Source of the DNA: Xanthomonas prunicola
Lineage (GTDB): Bacteria > Pseudomonadota > Gammaproteobacteria > Xanthomonadales > Xanthomonadaceae
Length of the DNA stretch: 64,000 nt
Direction: 5' to 3'
NCBI RefSeq assembly: GCF_002846205.1
Contig: NZ_PHKV01000001.1
Coordinates: forward strand, 930,001-994,000
Of this stretch, positions 7,662-16,103 are shown piece by piece. Made by a program: the position numbers and the translations under genes. The notes under the pieces are model-generated. The model searched no databases, was not told where the DNA came from, and worked only from the letters and a program-made list of their open reading frames with translations. The first letter of the stretch is position 1. Every line of letters begins with the position of its first letter.

Positions 7662-8918
7662 ATGACCACTGGCAACTTGTTGTATGCCCAATCCGGCGGC
7701 GTTACCGCCGTCATCAACGCCACCGCCGCCGGCGTCATCACCGAAGCGCGTGCGCGCAAGATCAAGGTCCTGGCTGCCCGCAACGGCATCCTGGGCGCGC
7801 TGCGCGAGGAGCTGATCGACACCTCCAAAGAATCGGCCGCAGCCATTGCCGCATTGGCGCAGACGCCCGGCGGCGCATTTGGCTCGTGCCGCTACAAGCT
7901 CAAGTCGCTGGAACAGGACAGCGCCAACTACGAGCGCCTGCTCGATGTGCTGCGCGCACACGATGTGCGCTGGTTTCTCTACAACGGCGGCAACGATTCG
8001 GCCGACACCGCATGGAAGGTGTCGCAGCTGGCCAAGGCCTACGGGTACCCGCTGCACTGCATCGGCGTCCCTAAGACAATCGATAACGACCTGGCCGTGA
8101 CCGACACCTGCCCCGGCTTCGGCTCGGCGGCCAAATACAATGCCGTCTCGGTGCGTGAGGCTGCACTGGATGTCGCCGCCATGGCCGACACCTCCACCAA
8201 GGTCTTCATCTACGAGGCGATGGGCCGTCACGCCGGTTGGCTGGCCGCCGCCGCAGGCCTGGCTGGGCAAGGCCCGGACGAGGCGCCGCAGATCATCCTG
8301 CTGCCCGAGCGCGCCTACGACCAGGCCGCATTCCTGGCCAAGGTCAAGCACGTGGTAGAGAAGGTGGGCTGGTGCGTGGTCGTCGCCAGCGAAGGCATCC
8401 AGGACACAGATGGCAAATTCGTCGCCGATGCCGGCGGTGCGACCGACTCGTTCGGCCACGCGCAACTCGGCGGCGTCGCCTCGTTCCTGGCCGCACAGGT
8501 CAAGCAGGAACTCGGCTACAAGGTGCACTGGACGCTGCCCGATTACCTGCAACGCTCCGCACGCCACCTCGCCTCCAAGACCGACTGGGAACAGGCCCAG
8601 GCCGTCGGCAAGGCCGCCGTGCAATACGCCCTCAAGGGCATGAACGCGGTGATCCCGGTGATCGAACGCGTCAGCGACGCCCCCTATCGCTGGAAGATCG
8701 TGCCCGCCCCGCTGCACAAGGTGGCCAATCACGAAAAGAAGATGCCACCCAGCTTCCTGCGCAAGGACGGCTTCGGCATCACCGAGCGTGCCCGCCGCTA
8801 TTTCGCCCCATTGATCAAAGGCGAAGCCCCGCTGACCTACGGCACCGATGGGTTACCGAAGTATGTGACCTTGAAGAACGTGGCGGTGGCGAAAAAATTG
8901 CCGGCCTGGGAAGGGTGA
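7662..8918 (+). CDS. pfp: PPi-dependent 6-phosphofructokinase
   Basis: A 418-residue cytoplasmic glycolytic/gluconeogenic enzyme that reversibly phosphorylates fructose 6-phosphate with pyrophosphate. The phosphate-donor signature GGNDS (109-113) has Asp112 where ATP enzymes have Gly. Lys138 in PKTIDND replaces the Gly of ATP-dependent PFKs; both residues are known determinants of PPi use. The start at 7662 follows GAGGAG at 7645. X. campestris is known to have only a PPi-type PFK. The nearby H+-PPase and soluble PPase genes use the same metabolite. Confidence 0.95.
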   Translation: MTTGNLLYAQSGGVTAVINATAAGVITEARARKIKVLAARNGILGALREELIDTSKESAAAIAALAQTPGGAFGSCRYKLKSLEQDSANYERLLDVLRAHDVRWFLYNGGNDSADTAWKVSQLAKAYGYPLHCIGVPKTIDNDLAVTDTCPGFGSAAKYNAVSVREAALDVAAMADTSTKVFIYEAMGRHAGWLAAAAGLAGQGPDEAPQIILLPERAYDQAAFLAKVKHVVEKVGWCVVVASEGIQDTDGKFVADAGGATDSFGHAQLGGVASFLAAQVKQELGYKVHWTLPDYLQRSARHLASKTDWEQAQAVGKAAVQYALKGMNAVIPVIERVSDAPYRWKIVPAPLHKVANHEKKMPPSFLRKDGFGITERARRYFAPLIKGEAPLTYGTDGLPKYVTLKNVAVAKKLPAWEG

Positions 8919-8929
8919 GTTTGCAACCG

Positions 8930-8958
8930 CGCGCATGAGCCGCAACGCGTCATGCGCG
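8930..8958 (+). terminator. Hairpin after pfp (no T tract)
   Basis: CGCGCATGA pairs perfectly with TCATGCGCG across an 11-nt loop, 12 bp after the stop codon. There is no T run, so termination strength is uncertain. Confidence 0.5.
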
Positions 8959-9092
8959 TAGTCTGTCACGCCTGCGGGCGTGGCCGAATCAAAGAAACGC
9001 ACAGCATCGACATTGGCGCGATGCAAAAGTGACGCTAGGCTTCGCTTGCACGACGACTGCGCCGGTCGTCGCTGCATTCAGGGGAGATACCA

Positions 9093-9731
9093 GTGCAAGG
9101 AACGCCATCCCGGTGGGCAACGGCGGGCGCAACGTGGTTGCTCGCGTTGCATTTAGTAACTGGCAACGCGTGGGCAGCCCAAGTGAATCGGCCCGCAGAT
9201 GCGATGCAGCCGCGGTCGCAGCCATCTTCCAACACTGGGCCGGCAGCTGACAGTGCGCAATCGTCCGACTCCATTGTTCCGGAAGGCACGCTTGTCACCA
9301 TAGAGCTGGCCGAAGCGCTGTCTTCGGCAACACATCGACGCGGTGATCGTTTTAGGCTGAGACTGGCAGCGCCTTTGGTCATTGATGGACAGCAGGTGCT
9401 GGCAGCGGGAATGCCGGGCATAGGAGAGGTCGTGCATGCCGCAGCGGCTCGCAGTGGCGGTGCAGCGGGCGAACTTCTGCTTGCAGCGCGCAGCCTCCAA
9501 TGCAACACGCAAACCATCGCATTACGCAGTTTCAACTTAGGCGCAACTGGAAAAGATCACAGCGCGTCGGCCATTGGCATTGCCACGCTGGGCGGACCGT
9601 TGGGAATGTTTATCCGTGGCGGACAGATCGAAATGCCGCCGAGCACACGTGGCACCGCAAAAATTGCAGTCGCAATACCTCGCGCAATCTGCGCAATTTA
9701 CGAATCTCCTTCCAATAATCCACTGGAGTAA
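9093..9731 (+). CDS. Secreted protein of unknown function
   Basis: A 212-residue protein with an N-terminal signal sequence (hydrophobic AGATWLLALHLVTGNAWA, cleavage after AWA). The rest has the pattern IVPEGTLVTIELAEALSS ... DRFRLRLAAPLVIDGQQVLAAGMPGIGEV. This beta-rich pattern loosely recalls the C-terminal domain of VirB10-like proteins, which is not enough for an assignment. A second conserved-looking hydrophobic glycine-rich stretch is near residue 160. GTG start at 9093 is supported by GGGGAG at 9081. The stop is 2 bp before the ATG of the DUF2846 gene, so they form an operon. Confidence 0.7.
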   Translation: MQGTPSRWATAGATWLLALHLVTGNAWAAQVNRPADAMQPRSQPSSNTGPAADSAQSSDSIVPEGTLVTIELAEALSSATHRRGDRFRLRLAAPLVIDGQQVLAAGMPGIGEVVHAAAARSGGAAGELLLAARSLQCNTQTIALRSFNLGATGKDHSASAIGIATLGGPLGMFIRGGQIEMPPSTRGTAKIAVAIPRAICAIYESPSNNPLE

Positions 9732-9733
9732 CT

Positions 9734-10195
9734 ATGCGTAAAGTGTTGAGTATCACCTAGCTTGCCCTATTGTTGACAGCAGCTCAGGCCATGGCGATGC
9801 CAATCAATGCAGGGAATACTGCTTCCGCCGAGCCCGACGTTTCGGTTGGAACGGCCATGATCGGCCCTGCGCCGGCAGACAAGGCACAGATCGTGTTTTT
9901 TCGGCCTTCCAAATTCGCCGGCGGGGCAGTCGGATTCAAAGTGCGAGAGGGCGAAACCGAACTGGGGAAACTGCGCAGCGGTAAATACTTTGTATCCCTC
10001 GTCGAACCGGGTGCCCATCAGTACACCGTGCACTCGGAAAAAAAGGATGTCTTGAATATTGAAGTCGACGCTGGCGAAACCTATTACGTTCAGGGCGGTA
10101 TCACCATGGGAATTCTCGCAGGCCGCCCGAATCTGTCGCCGTCAGATCAAGCGACATTCGATGGCATGGCTGCCAAGCTCGAACGCGCCGAATAA
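9734..10195 (+). pseudogene. DUF2846 exported protein with in-frame amber codon
   Basis: The natural start is ATG 9734, with GGAG at 9725, overlapping the upstream operon. It encodes MRKVLSIT, then TAG at 9758-9760, then LALLLTAAQAMA and an intact DUF2846 domain (KAQIVFFRPSKFAGG, GKYFVSLVEPGAHQYTV, ETYYVQGG) to 10195. The amber codon interrupts the hydrophobic core of the signal peptide; a TTG to TAG change would explain it. A restart at TTG 9770 would leave only MLTAAQAMA before the mature part and probably fail to export. It is either a pseudogene, a sequencing error, or an amber-suppressed gene. Residues after the stop show no other damage. Confidence 0.75.
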
Positions 10196-10202
10196 ACGCG
10201 AT

Positions 10203-10232
10203 GTCCGCATCGGGATCCAGCCCGATGCGGAC
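10203..10232. terminator. Bidirectional hairpin between convergent genes
   Basis: GTCCGCATCGGG pairs perfectly over 12 bp with CCCGATGCGGAC around the loop ATCCAG. It lies between the DUF2846 stop and the stop of the minus-strand gene. It has no T tract. Confidence 0.6.
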
Positions 10233-10238
10233 ACGACC

Positions 10239-10766
10239 TCATTGCTGGCACGCCTTGCCTTCCAACGTCATCTGCGCAGCAAACATCGGCACCTGCGGAA
10301 TCTTGCCGGCAGCGGCCTGCTGTTTAGCGTCTTCCAGATAGATGCGCGACTGGCCTTGGCCATCGAGCTGCGGCTTGGCATCCACCGGCTTGCGCCAAAC
10401 GCGTACGACGGCTTGCTGTGCCGGGCAGGCTGCGCTCAGTACGCGGATCACATCGTTGAAGATCCATCCCGAGGCGACGCTCGGCGTAGCCTTTGCGAAA
10501 TCGACGAAGCGTGCGCGCGGCTGGCAGGTGGGGCTGCTGCGTATCACCGACAATGTGTATGGCTGTGCAGCATTGCCGGTGAACACACCTTCCAGACGCG
10601 CACAGGCTTCCGGAATCTGACGCAAGGTGTGCACCGCACCAACCGCTTGTGCGGTGCCGGGCGCACGCTGCTTGAGCTCAGGCGGAGGATCTGCCGCAAA
10701 CGCTTGGCTGGTCAGCAACAGCGTTGCAAGCATTGCGGCGTATTTTTGCGCAGCATGGTGAGACAT
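10239..10766 (-). CDS. Exported protein of unknown function
   Basis: A 175-residue protein with a signal peptide ([15 protein letters not shown], cleavage after AFA). The mature part contains three cysteines before the C-terminus (ACARLEG, SPTCQPR, SAACPA) plus one near the end (GKACQQ), which could form two periplasmic disulfides. I recognise no domain. ATG at 10766 is preceded by AGGAG. It is divergent from hppA and convergent with the DUF2846 gene. No function can be proposed. Confidence 0.75.
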   Translation of the reverse strand: MSHHAAQKYAAMLATLLLTSQAFAADPPPELKQRAPGTAQAVGAVHTLRQIPEACARLEGVFTGNAAQPYTLSVIRSSPTCQPRARFVDFAKATPSVASGWIFNDVIRVLSAACPAQQAVVRVWRKPVDAKPQLDGQGQSRIYLEDAKQQAAAGKIPQVPMFAAQMTLEGKACQQ

Positions 10767-11014
10767 GGAGACTCCTGGTCGACCGGATCACGTTTGCCGC
10801 AGGCTGTCATGCCGCAACTGAACGACGCGCCAAAGCCGCAGCGCTGGCAGCCATGGAAGCTGCGGCGCATACTCGGTCGCGATCCGGCCACCTGAACATT
10901 CGCGACGCGCATTACGGCCCAGGGCCGCCGAGTCCGTATTTGTCAGTCCACTCGTTGTGTGCATCGCCCTTGGTTCGTCCCGACCGGACGACATCCATTC
11001 TCTTGGGAGGGGTC

Positions 11015-13042
11015 ATGCTGGAACACTACGGGTTGTGGCTTGCGCTGGGTTGTGCGGTTTTGGCAATCGTCTATGGAATCGTGTCGGCGCGCTGGGTGGT
11101 CGCGCAGCCGAGCGGCAATGCACGCATGCAGGAGATCGCCGCCGCGATCCAGGAAGGCGCGCGTGCCTACCTCAACCGGCAATACCTCACCATTTCGATT
11201 GCCGGCGCAGTGCTGTTCGTGTTGGTTGGGCTGTTCCTGAGTTGGTACACCGCGGTCGGGTTTGCGCTTGGCGCAGTGTTATCGGGGTTGGCCGGCTATA
11301 TCGGTATGAACGTGTCGGTGCGCGCCAATGTCCGTACCGCTGAAGCGGCGCGGCATGGCATCGGCCGCGCGATGGATGTCGCGTTCCGGGGCGGCGCCAT
11401 CACCGGCATGCTGGTGGTCGGCCTCGGGCTACTCGGCGTGGCCGGCTACTTTGCGGCGCTGCAAGCGATGGGGCTGCCACTGGAGCGAAACCTGCACGCA
11501 TTGGTCGGCTTGGCGTTCGGGTCGTCGTTGATCTCGATCTTCGCGCGCCTGGGCGGCGGCATTTTCACCAAAGGCGCGGATGTGGGCGCCGATCTTGTCG
11601 GCAAGGTCGAAGCCGGCATTCCCGAAGACGATCCGCGCAACCCTGCAGTGATCGCCGACAACGTCGGTGACAACGTCGGTGACTGCGCAGGCATGGCCGC
11701 AGATCTGTTCGAAACCTATGCAGTCACCGTGATCGCCACGATGCTGCTCGGCAGCCTGACCCTGACCGAGACCGGGCCACATGCGGTGCTGTATCCGTTG
11801 GTGCTGGGCGGCGTGTCGATTATCGCCTCGATCGTGGGTGCGGCCTTCGTCAAGGTCAAAGCCGGCGGTTCGATCATGGGCGCGCTCTATAAAGGCGTGA
11901 TCGTGTCGGGCGTGCTGGCGGCCTTGGCTTACTGGCCCATCACCCAGTCGCTGATGCGCGACAACGCCCACGGTGCAACGGCGTTGTATGCCTGCGCATT
12001 GATCGGCCTGGTGCTCACCGGCCTGATCGTGTGGATCACCGAGTACTACACCGGCACCCAATACGCGCCGGTGCAGCATGTCGCCTCTGCCAGCACGACC
12101 GGACACGGCACCAACATCATCGCCGGCCTGGGCATCTCGATGAAGTCCACGGCGCTGCCGGTGATCGCAGTGTGCGCAGCGATCTGGGGCGCGTTCCACT
12201 TCGGCGGACTGTACGGCATCGCGATCGCTGCAACGGCAATGCTGTCGATGGCCGGCATGATCGTGGCGCTGGACGCCTATGGCCCGATCACCGACAACGC
12301 CGGCGGCATCGCCGAAATGGCCGAGCTGCCACCGGAGGTGCGCGCGATCACCGACCCGCTGGATGCGGTGGGCAATACCACCAAGGCGGTGACCAAGGGC
12401 TATGCGATCGGCTCGGCGGCGCTGGCCGCGCTGGTGCTGTTTGCCGACTACACCCACAACCTGCAGGCGGCCCATCCCACTGAAGTCTTCGCCTTCGATC
12501 TGTCCGACCACACGGTGATCATCGGGCTGCTGATTGGCGGACTGATTCCCTACCTATTCGGTGCGATGGCGATGGAAGCGGTGGGCCGCGCGGCCGGTGC
12601 GGTGGTCGAAGAGGTCCGCCGTCAGTTCCGCGAGATCCCCGGAATCATGGCCGGCACGGCCAAACCGCAGTACGACCGCGCCGTCGACATGCTGACCCGC
12701 TCGGCGATCCGCGAAATGATCGTGCCTTCGTTGTTGCCGGTGGTGGTCCCCATCGTGGTCGGGCTACTGCTTGGGCCACGTGCGCTGGGTGGCTTGCTGA
12801 TCGGGACAATTGTCACCGGCCTGTTCCTGGCGATTTCGATGACTACCGGTGGCGGCGCCTGGGACAACGCCAAGAAATACATCGAAGACGGTCACTTCGG
12901 CGGCAAGGGCAGCGAGGCGCACAAGGCCGCAATCACTGGCGACACGGTCGGCGACCCGTACAAGGACACCGCGGGGCCGGCGATCAACCCATTGATCAAG
13001 ATCATCAATATCGTGGCCTTATTGCTCGTGCCACTGCTGTAA
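11015..13042 (+). CDS. hppA: Membrane H+-translocating pyrophosphatase
   Basis: A 675-residue polytopic inner-membrane enzyme (about 16 helices) that couples PPi hydrolysis to H+ export. The substrate-binding signature [21 protein letters not shown] and the acidic motif [12 protein letters not shown] are intact. [10 protein letters not shown] has Lys at about residue 457, the residue that marks the K+-independent subclass. ATG 11015 is chosen because of GGGAGGGG at 11005 and because the protein starts as a normal first helix. The frame is open further upstream to 10724, but that part overlaps the divergent gene. It lies near pfp and ppa, linking PPi-dependent glycolysis to the proton gradient. 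Confidence 0.96.
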   Translation: MLEHYGLWLALGCAVLAIVYGIVSARWVVAQPSGNARMQEIAAAIQEGARAYLNRQYLTISIAGAVLFVLVGLFLSWYTAVGFALGAVLSGLAGYIGMNVSVRANVRTAEAARHGIGRAMDVAFRGGAITGMLVVGLGLLGVAGYFAALQAMGLPLERNLHALVGLAFGSSLISIFARLGGGIFTKGADVGADLVGKVEAGIPEDDPRNPAVIADNVGDNVGDCAGMAADLFETYAVTVIATMLLGSLTLTETGPHAVLYPLVLGGVSIIASIVGAAFVKVKAGGSIMGALYKGVIVSGVLAALAYWPITQSLMRDNAHGATALYACALIGLVLTGLIVWITEYYTGTQYAPVQHVASASTTGHGTNIIAGLGISMKSTALPVIAVCAAIWGAFHFGGLYGIAIAATAMLSMAGMIVALDAYGPITDNAGGIAEMAELPPEVRAITDPLDAVGNTTKAVTKGYAIGSAALAALVLFADYTHNLQAAHPTEVFAFDLSDHTVIIGLLIGGLIPYLFGAMAMEAVGRAAGAVVEEVRRQFREIPGIMAGTAKPQYDRAVDMLTRSAIREMIVPSLLPVVVPIVVGLLLGPRALGGLLIGTIVTGLFLAISMTTGGGAWDNAKKYIEDGHFGGKGSEAHKAAITGDTVGDPYKDTAGPAINPLIKIINIVALLLVPLL

Positions 13043-13050
13043 CGGTGCAG

Positions 13051-13078
13051 TGGCCGCAGGTCGTAGGACCTGCGGCCA
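13051..13078 (+). terminator. Hairpin after hppA
   Basis: TGGCCGCAGGTC pairs perfectly with GACCTGCGGCCA around GTAG, 8 bp after the hppA stop. There is no T tract. The remaining 250 bp up to 13334 hold nothing I can identify. Confidence 0.6.
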
Positions 13079-13334
13079 TGCTGACGGGAAGCACTAGACC
13101 AACCAGGTGAGTTGCAGCAGATCGCAGCCCGTCATTGCCGTCAATGGCGACGCTACAGCCTGGGGACGACGCCAGCTAGAGCGCCACCAGGCCGCCTCGG
13201 CAGCTGCACTGCCCAGCTCAGGATCGCCATAGCGCCCGCTGCTGCAGTGGCGACGCCCATCTTTGATGCGACGGTGGCGTCCCTCGCAGAAGAGGCCCGC
13301 CAGCCCTGGCAAGGCCCCCGGCTTCGGCCATCGA

Positions 13335-13817
13335 TCACAGGCAGCCGATCAAGCCGTCGTAGATCGGCGGCGCGCCACCCGGCAGTGGCTCGAACAGCGG
13401 ATTGGTGACCGCAAGCGTGCGATACATCTCGTCCAGGCGGGTGCCGTCCTTCAATGGCGCCGTGCAGCGCCAGACACGGCTGTCCGAGCGGAGGTAGCCA
13501 GTGCGGGGGTCGACGCTGACCTCGCTGGCACCGAAGGTCCAGATGCAGCTACGCACCACTCCGGTGATGCGGTGCACGGAGCACCGGAAGCGCAGCGGTT
13601 GGTAGTCGCTGAATTCGCCAGCACAAAAGGTATCGCCGCAGATATTGTCGAAATCGCGATCCAGCCGCTGCTCCAGATCGATGAACGTCTCCCAGCCTTC
13701 GCCATTGGCAGGCCAATCCACGGCATCCACGAAGTTGGGCGCAGGCGTGGCCGCAGCGGCAATCTGGGCGGTGAGGGACAGCAGCAAAACGAGGAGCAAA
13801 CGCGCGAGCCTGGACAT
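13335..13817 (-). CDS. Exported protein of unknown function
   Basis: A 160-residue protein. The start at 13817 (MSRLARLLLVLLLSLTAQIAAAA) gives a clean signal peptide and is preceded by AGGAAG. The open frame extends 40 codons further upstream but without a plausible start. The mature part is rich in cysteines (ICGDTFCAGEF, RFRCSVHR, SCIWTF, VWRCTAP, IGCL), consistent with periplasmic disulfides. No known domain is recognised. It is convergent with hppA and divergent from ppa. Confidence 0.75.
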   Translation of the reverse strand: MSRLARLLLVLLLSLTAQIAAAATPAPNFVDAVDWPANGEGWETFIDLEQRLDRDFDNICGDTFCAGEFSDYQPLRFRCSVHRITGVVRSCIWTFGASEVSVDPRTGYLRSDSRVWRCTAPLKDGTRLDEMYRTLAVTNPLFEPLPGGAPPIYDGLIGCL

Positions 13818-13969
13818 GGCACTTCCTATGCGAGGGATGAGCCGACAGCGTGCCCCGCCAGCCGGGCCGCAACGATCGGGGAGCCGCCCGCGATGAACGT
13901 GGGCTATGCCGCACGCAGCGGTCAGGAGATTGCCCATTCAGTGTCGCTGCAGCGCAACAGCCGAACGCG

Positions 13970-13975
13970 TAGAAT
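13970..13975 (+). promoter_or_regulatory. Candidate -10 element for ppa
   Basis: TAGAAT lies 38 bp upstream of the ppa ATG and would give a leader of about 30 nt containing CGGAG. No strong -35 is visible. Confidence 0.35.
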
Positions 13976-14013
13976 CGCGCTCCACACACTGCTGACGCCT
14001 CGGAGCTAACCGC

Positions 14014-14550
14014 ATGGGCCTTGAACTGGTCACCTCTGGCAAGAATCTGCCGGAAGAAATCAACGTCGTCATCGAGATCCCCAAGGATTCCGAGCCGGTC
14101 AAGTACGAAGTGGACAAGGCCAGCGGCGCGATCTTCGTCGACCGCATCCTGTCGACCCCGATGCGTTACCCCTGCAACTACGGCTACGTGCCCAACACCC
14201 TGTGCGGCGATGGCGATCCGGCCGACGTGCTGGTGGTCCTGCCGCTGCCGCTGGTCCCGGGCTCGGTGGTGCGCTGCCGTCCGGTCGGCGTGCTGCGCAT
14301 GAGCGACGAGGCAGGCAGCGACGAAAAGATCCTGGCCGTGCCGATCGAGAAGATTTTCTCCGGTTACGCGCATATCGAAGACATCAACCAGGTGTCCAGC
14401 CACTGGATGGAGCGCATCGGCCACTTCTTCGAACACTACAAGGACCTGGAGAAGGGCAAGTGGGTCAAGCTCGATGGTTGGGGCGGCGCGGCTGAGGCCA
14501 AGCGCATCCTGGTGGAGTCGGTGGAACGCTACAATTCCGACGCACCCTGA
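14014..14550 (+). CDS. ppa: Soluble inorganic pyrophosphatase
   Basis: A 178-residue family I PPase that hydrolyses cytoplasmic PPi to phosphate with Mg2+. It contains the family pattern [22 protein letters not shown] with the metal-binding Asp cluster, and [21 protein letters not shown] at the N-terminus. Length matches bacterial Ppa (about 175). ATG 14014 is preceded by CGGAG. It competes for PPi with the PPi-PFK and H+-PPase encoded within 7 kb. Confidence 0.96.
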   Translation: MGLELVTSGKNLPEEINVVIEIPKDSEPVKYEVDKASGAIFVDRILSTPMRYPCNYGYVPNTLCGDGDPADVLVVLPLPLVPGSVVRCRPVGVLRMSDEAGSDEKILAVPIEKIFSGYAHIEDINQVSSHWMERIGHFFEHYKDLEKGKWVKLDGWGGAAEAKRILVESVERYNSDAP

Positions 14551-14587
14551 TCTATCGATCGTGATGCTGCCCTGCATGTACGGGGCG

Positions 14588-14618
14588 ACCGGGATCACGC
14601 TTCTGGCGTGATCCCGGT
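14588..14618 (+). terminator. Hairpin after ppa
   Basis: ACCGGGATCACGC pairs perfectly over 13 bp with GCGTGATCCCGGT (loop TTCTG), 38 bp after the ppa stop. It lacks a T tract. Confidence 0.55.
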
Positions 14619-14696
14619 GACCGCAGTCGGCAGATTGGGTACAGTGCCGAAAGCGTTTGGCCGGTGTCTGTCATCGGTGACTTCTGGGGAAGTGTC

Positions 14697-15812
14697 TTGC
14701 GTATTCTGTTTGTTGGGGACGAAGCCGGTCTTCCGTCCGACCTTGTCGACTATGTTGCCGATCTCGGCGACCAGTGGCAGGCGCAACAGGTGGCCGATGG
14801 CAATTCGGCGATCGAAGCTGCCGCCCTGTCGCCATTCGACGCCGTCATCGTTGCGCCGGTATTGCCGGACCTGACTGCCGCCACCTTGCTGGGGCAGATC
14901 CGCACGCTGCGCCCGGACACCATTCGTATTGCGCTGATCGATGCGCAGGATGGCCAGCGCACGCCGCCGGCCCGCATCATCGGCGTGGCACATCGCTTCT
15001 TGCCGATGCCGCTGGCGCCGGAAGTGCTGCTCGAAGCCGTCACCAGCCTGGAAGAGCTGCGCGACCTGCTCAGCAATCCACGCCTGCGCGCGGCCATCGG
15101 ACGCATCGAGAAACTTCCCTCGCCACCGCACCTGTATCTGAGCCTGATGCACGCTCTGGAAGAAGACGATGGCGCCGATGCGGCCGACATCGCCAAACTC
15201 ATCTCCGGTGACCCGGCGATCGCGGCCAAGGTGCTGCAGTTGTGCAATTCGGCGTTCTTTTCCGGCGGACGCAGCATCACCGACCTGCGCACGGCGGTCA
15301 CCCGCCTGGGCGTGGCGACGCTGCGCGACCTGGTGCTGGCCAGCGAAGTATTTTCGGTGCAGACGCTCACCCCGGCCGAGCGCAACGCGATGCAGCGCCG
15401 CGCCCTGCTCTCCTCGCGCCTTGCGGCCAAGGTATTGCCGCCGACCAGCGCCGAACTCGGCTCGACTGCCGCATTGCTGGCCGATATTGGCCTGTTGCTG
15501 CCTGGCGTGCGCGACGAGCGCGAACCGCCGGCCGAAGGCGGCGACGAACGCCTGGGCCACACCGAAGCCGGCGCCTACCTGCTCGGCCTGTGGGGCCTGC
15601 CGATGCCGATCATCGAAGCGGTGGCCTTCCACCGCCATCCGCAGCGTTCCAGCTTGCGTAGCTTCTGGGTCACCGGCGCAGTGCATGTGGCCACGGCACT
15701 GGCCAGCGGCGAAAGCGTGGACGAAGAGTATCTGAGCAAGGTCGGCGTCATCGCCCGCCTGCCGAGCTGGCGCGAACAAGCCGACACGTTGCTGGGGCTT
15801 GCTGAGGCGTGA
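14697..15812 (+). CDS. HDOD-domain protein with degenerate receiver domain
   Basis: About 371 residues. The N-terminal 115 residues have a response-regulator receiver pattern (LRILFVGDEAG ... FDAVIVAPVLPDL), but the phosphoacceptor position is Ala53 instead of Asp. An HDOD domain follows at about 140-330 (LPSPPHLYLSLMHALE, LISGDPAIAAKVLQLCNSAFF, AVTRLGVATLRDLVL). HDOD proteins are non-enzymatic relatives of HD phosphohydrolases used in signalling and motility control. TTG at 14697 follows GGGGAA and gives a normal receiver N-terminus; GTG at 14664 is the alternative. The signal, if any, cannot be Asp phosphorylation at that site. Partner proteins are unknown. Confidence 0.85.
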   Translation: MRILFVGDEAGLPSDLVDYVADLGDQWQAQQVADGNSAIEAAALSPFDAVIVAPVLPDLTAATLLGQIRTLRPDTIRIALIDAQDGQRTPPARIIGVAHRFLPMPLAPEVLLEAVTSLEELRDLLSNPRLRAAIGRIEKLPSPPHLYLSLMHALEEDDGADAADIAKLISGDPAIAAKVLQLCNSAFFSGGRSITDLRTAVTRLGVATLRDLVLASEVFSVQTLTPAERNAMQRRALLSSRLAAKVLPPTSAELGSTAALLADIGLLLPGVRDEREPPAEGGDERLGHTEAGAYLLGLWGLPMPIIEAVAFHRHPQRSSLRSFWVTGAVHVATALASGESVDEEYLSKVGVIARLPSWREQADTLLGLAEA

Positions 15813-15844
15813 GTTTCGGCACCGGTTGCCGATCGTAAAACGAT

Positions 15845-15872
15845 AAAAGGCGCGACATGTTCGCGCCTTTTT
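15845..15872 (+). terminator. Rho-independent terminator
   Basis: AAAAGGCGCGA pairs with TCGCGCCTTTT (loop CATGT) and continues into TTTTT. It follows the HDOD gene. Its A/T flanks make it potentially bidirectional. Confidence 0.85.
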
Positions 15873-16055
15873 CGTTGGCGCTGCCGATAGCGCTGAGCGG
15901 TGCAGCATCCGTTGCAGCATGCAGCTTTTGCAGGACTTCCCGGACGACGGATGCACCCCTCCGAGTGGCGATGCAAAGGTCGACTCAACGCCGGCGAACG
16001 ACACAGCGCATAAGCGTTCTGTTCGGCGCATCGCGGCTCCAGGAATAAAGCACAT

Positions 16056-16083
16056 AAAAAAAGCGGGCCTTTCGGCCCGCTTT
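16056..16083 (-). terminator. Rho-independent terminator of the TonB receptor gene
   Basis: On the minus strand AGCGGGCC pairs with GGCCCGCT around a GAAA loop, followed by TTTTTT. It lies 20 bp after the receptor stop codon. Confidence 0.9.
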
Positions 16084-16103
16084 TCGTTACGACGCTTCGA
16101 TGA

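Noticed and set aside
10724-11014. In-frame extension upstream of hppA
   Set aside because: It overlaps the divergent gene and adds no membrane helix; ATG 11015 has a strong ribosome site.
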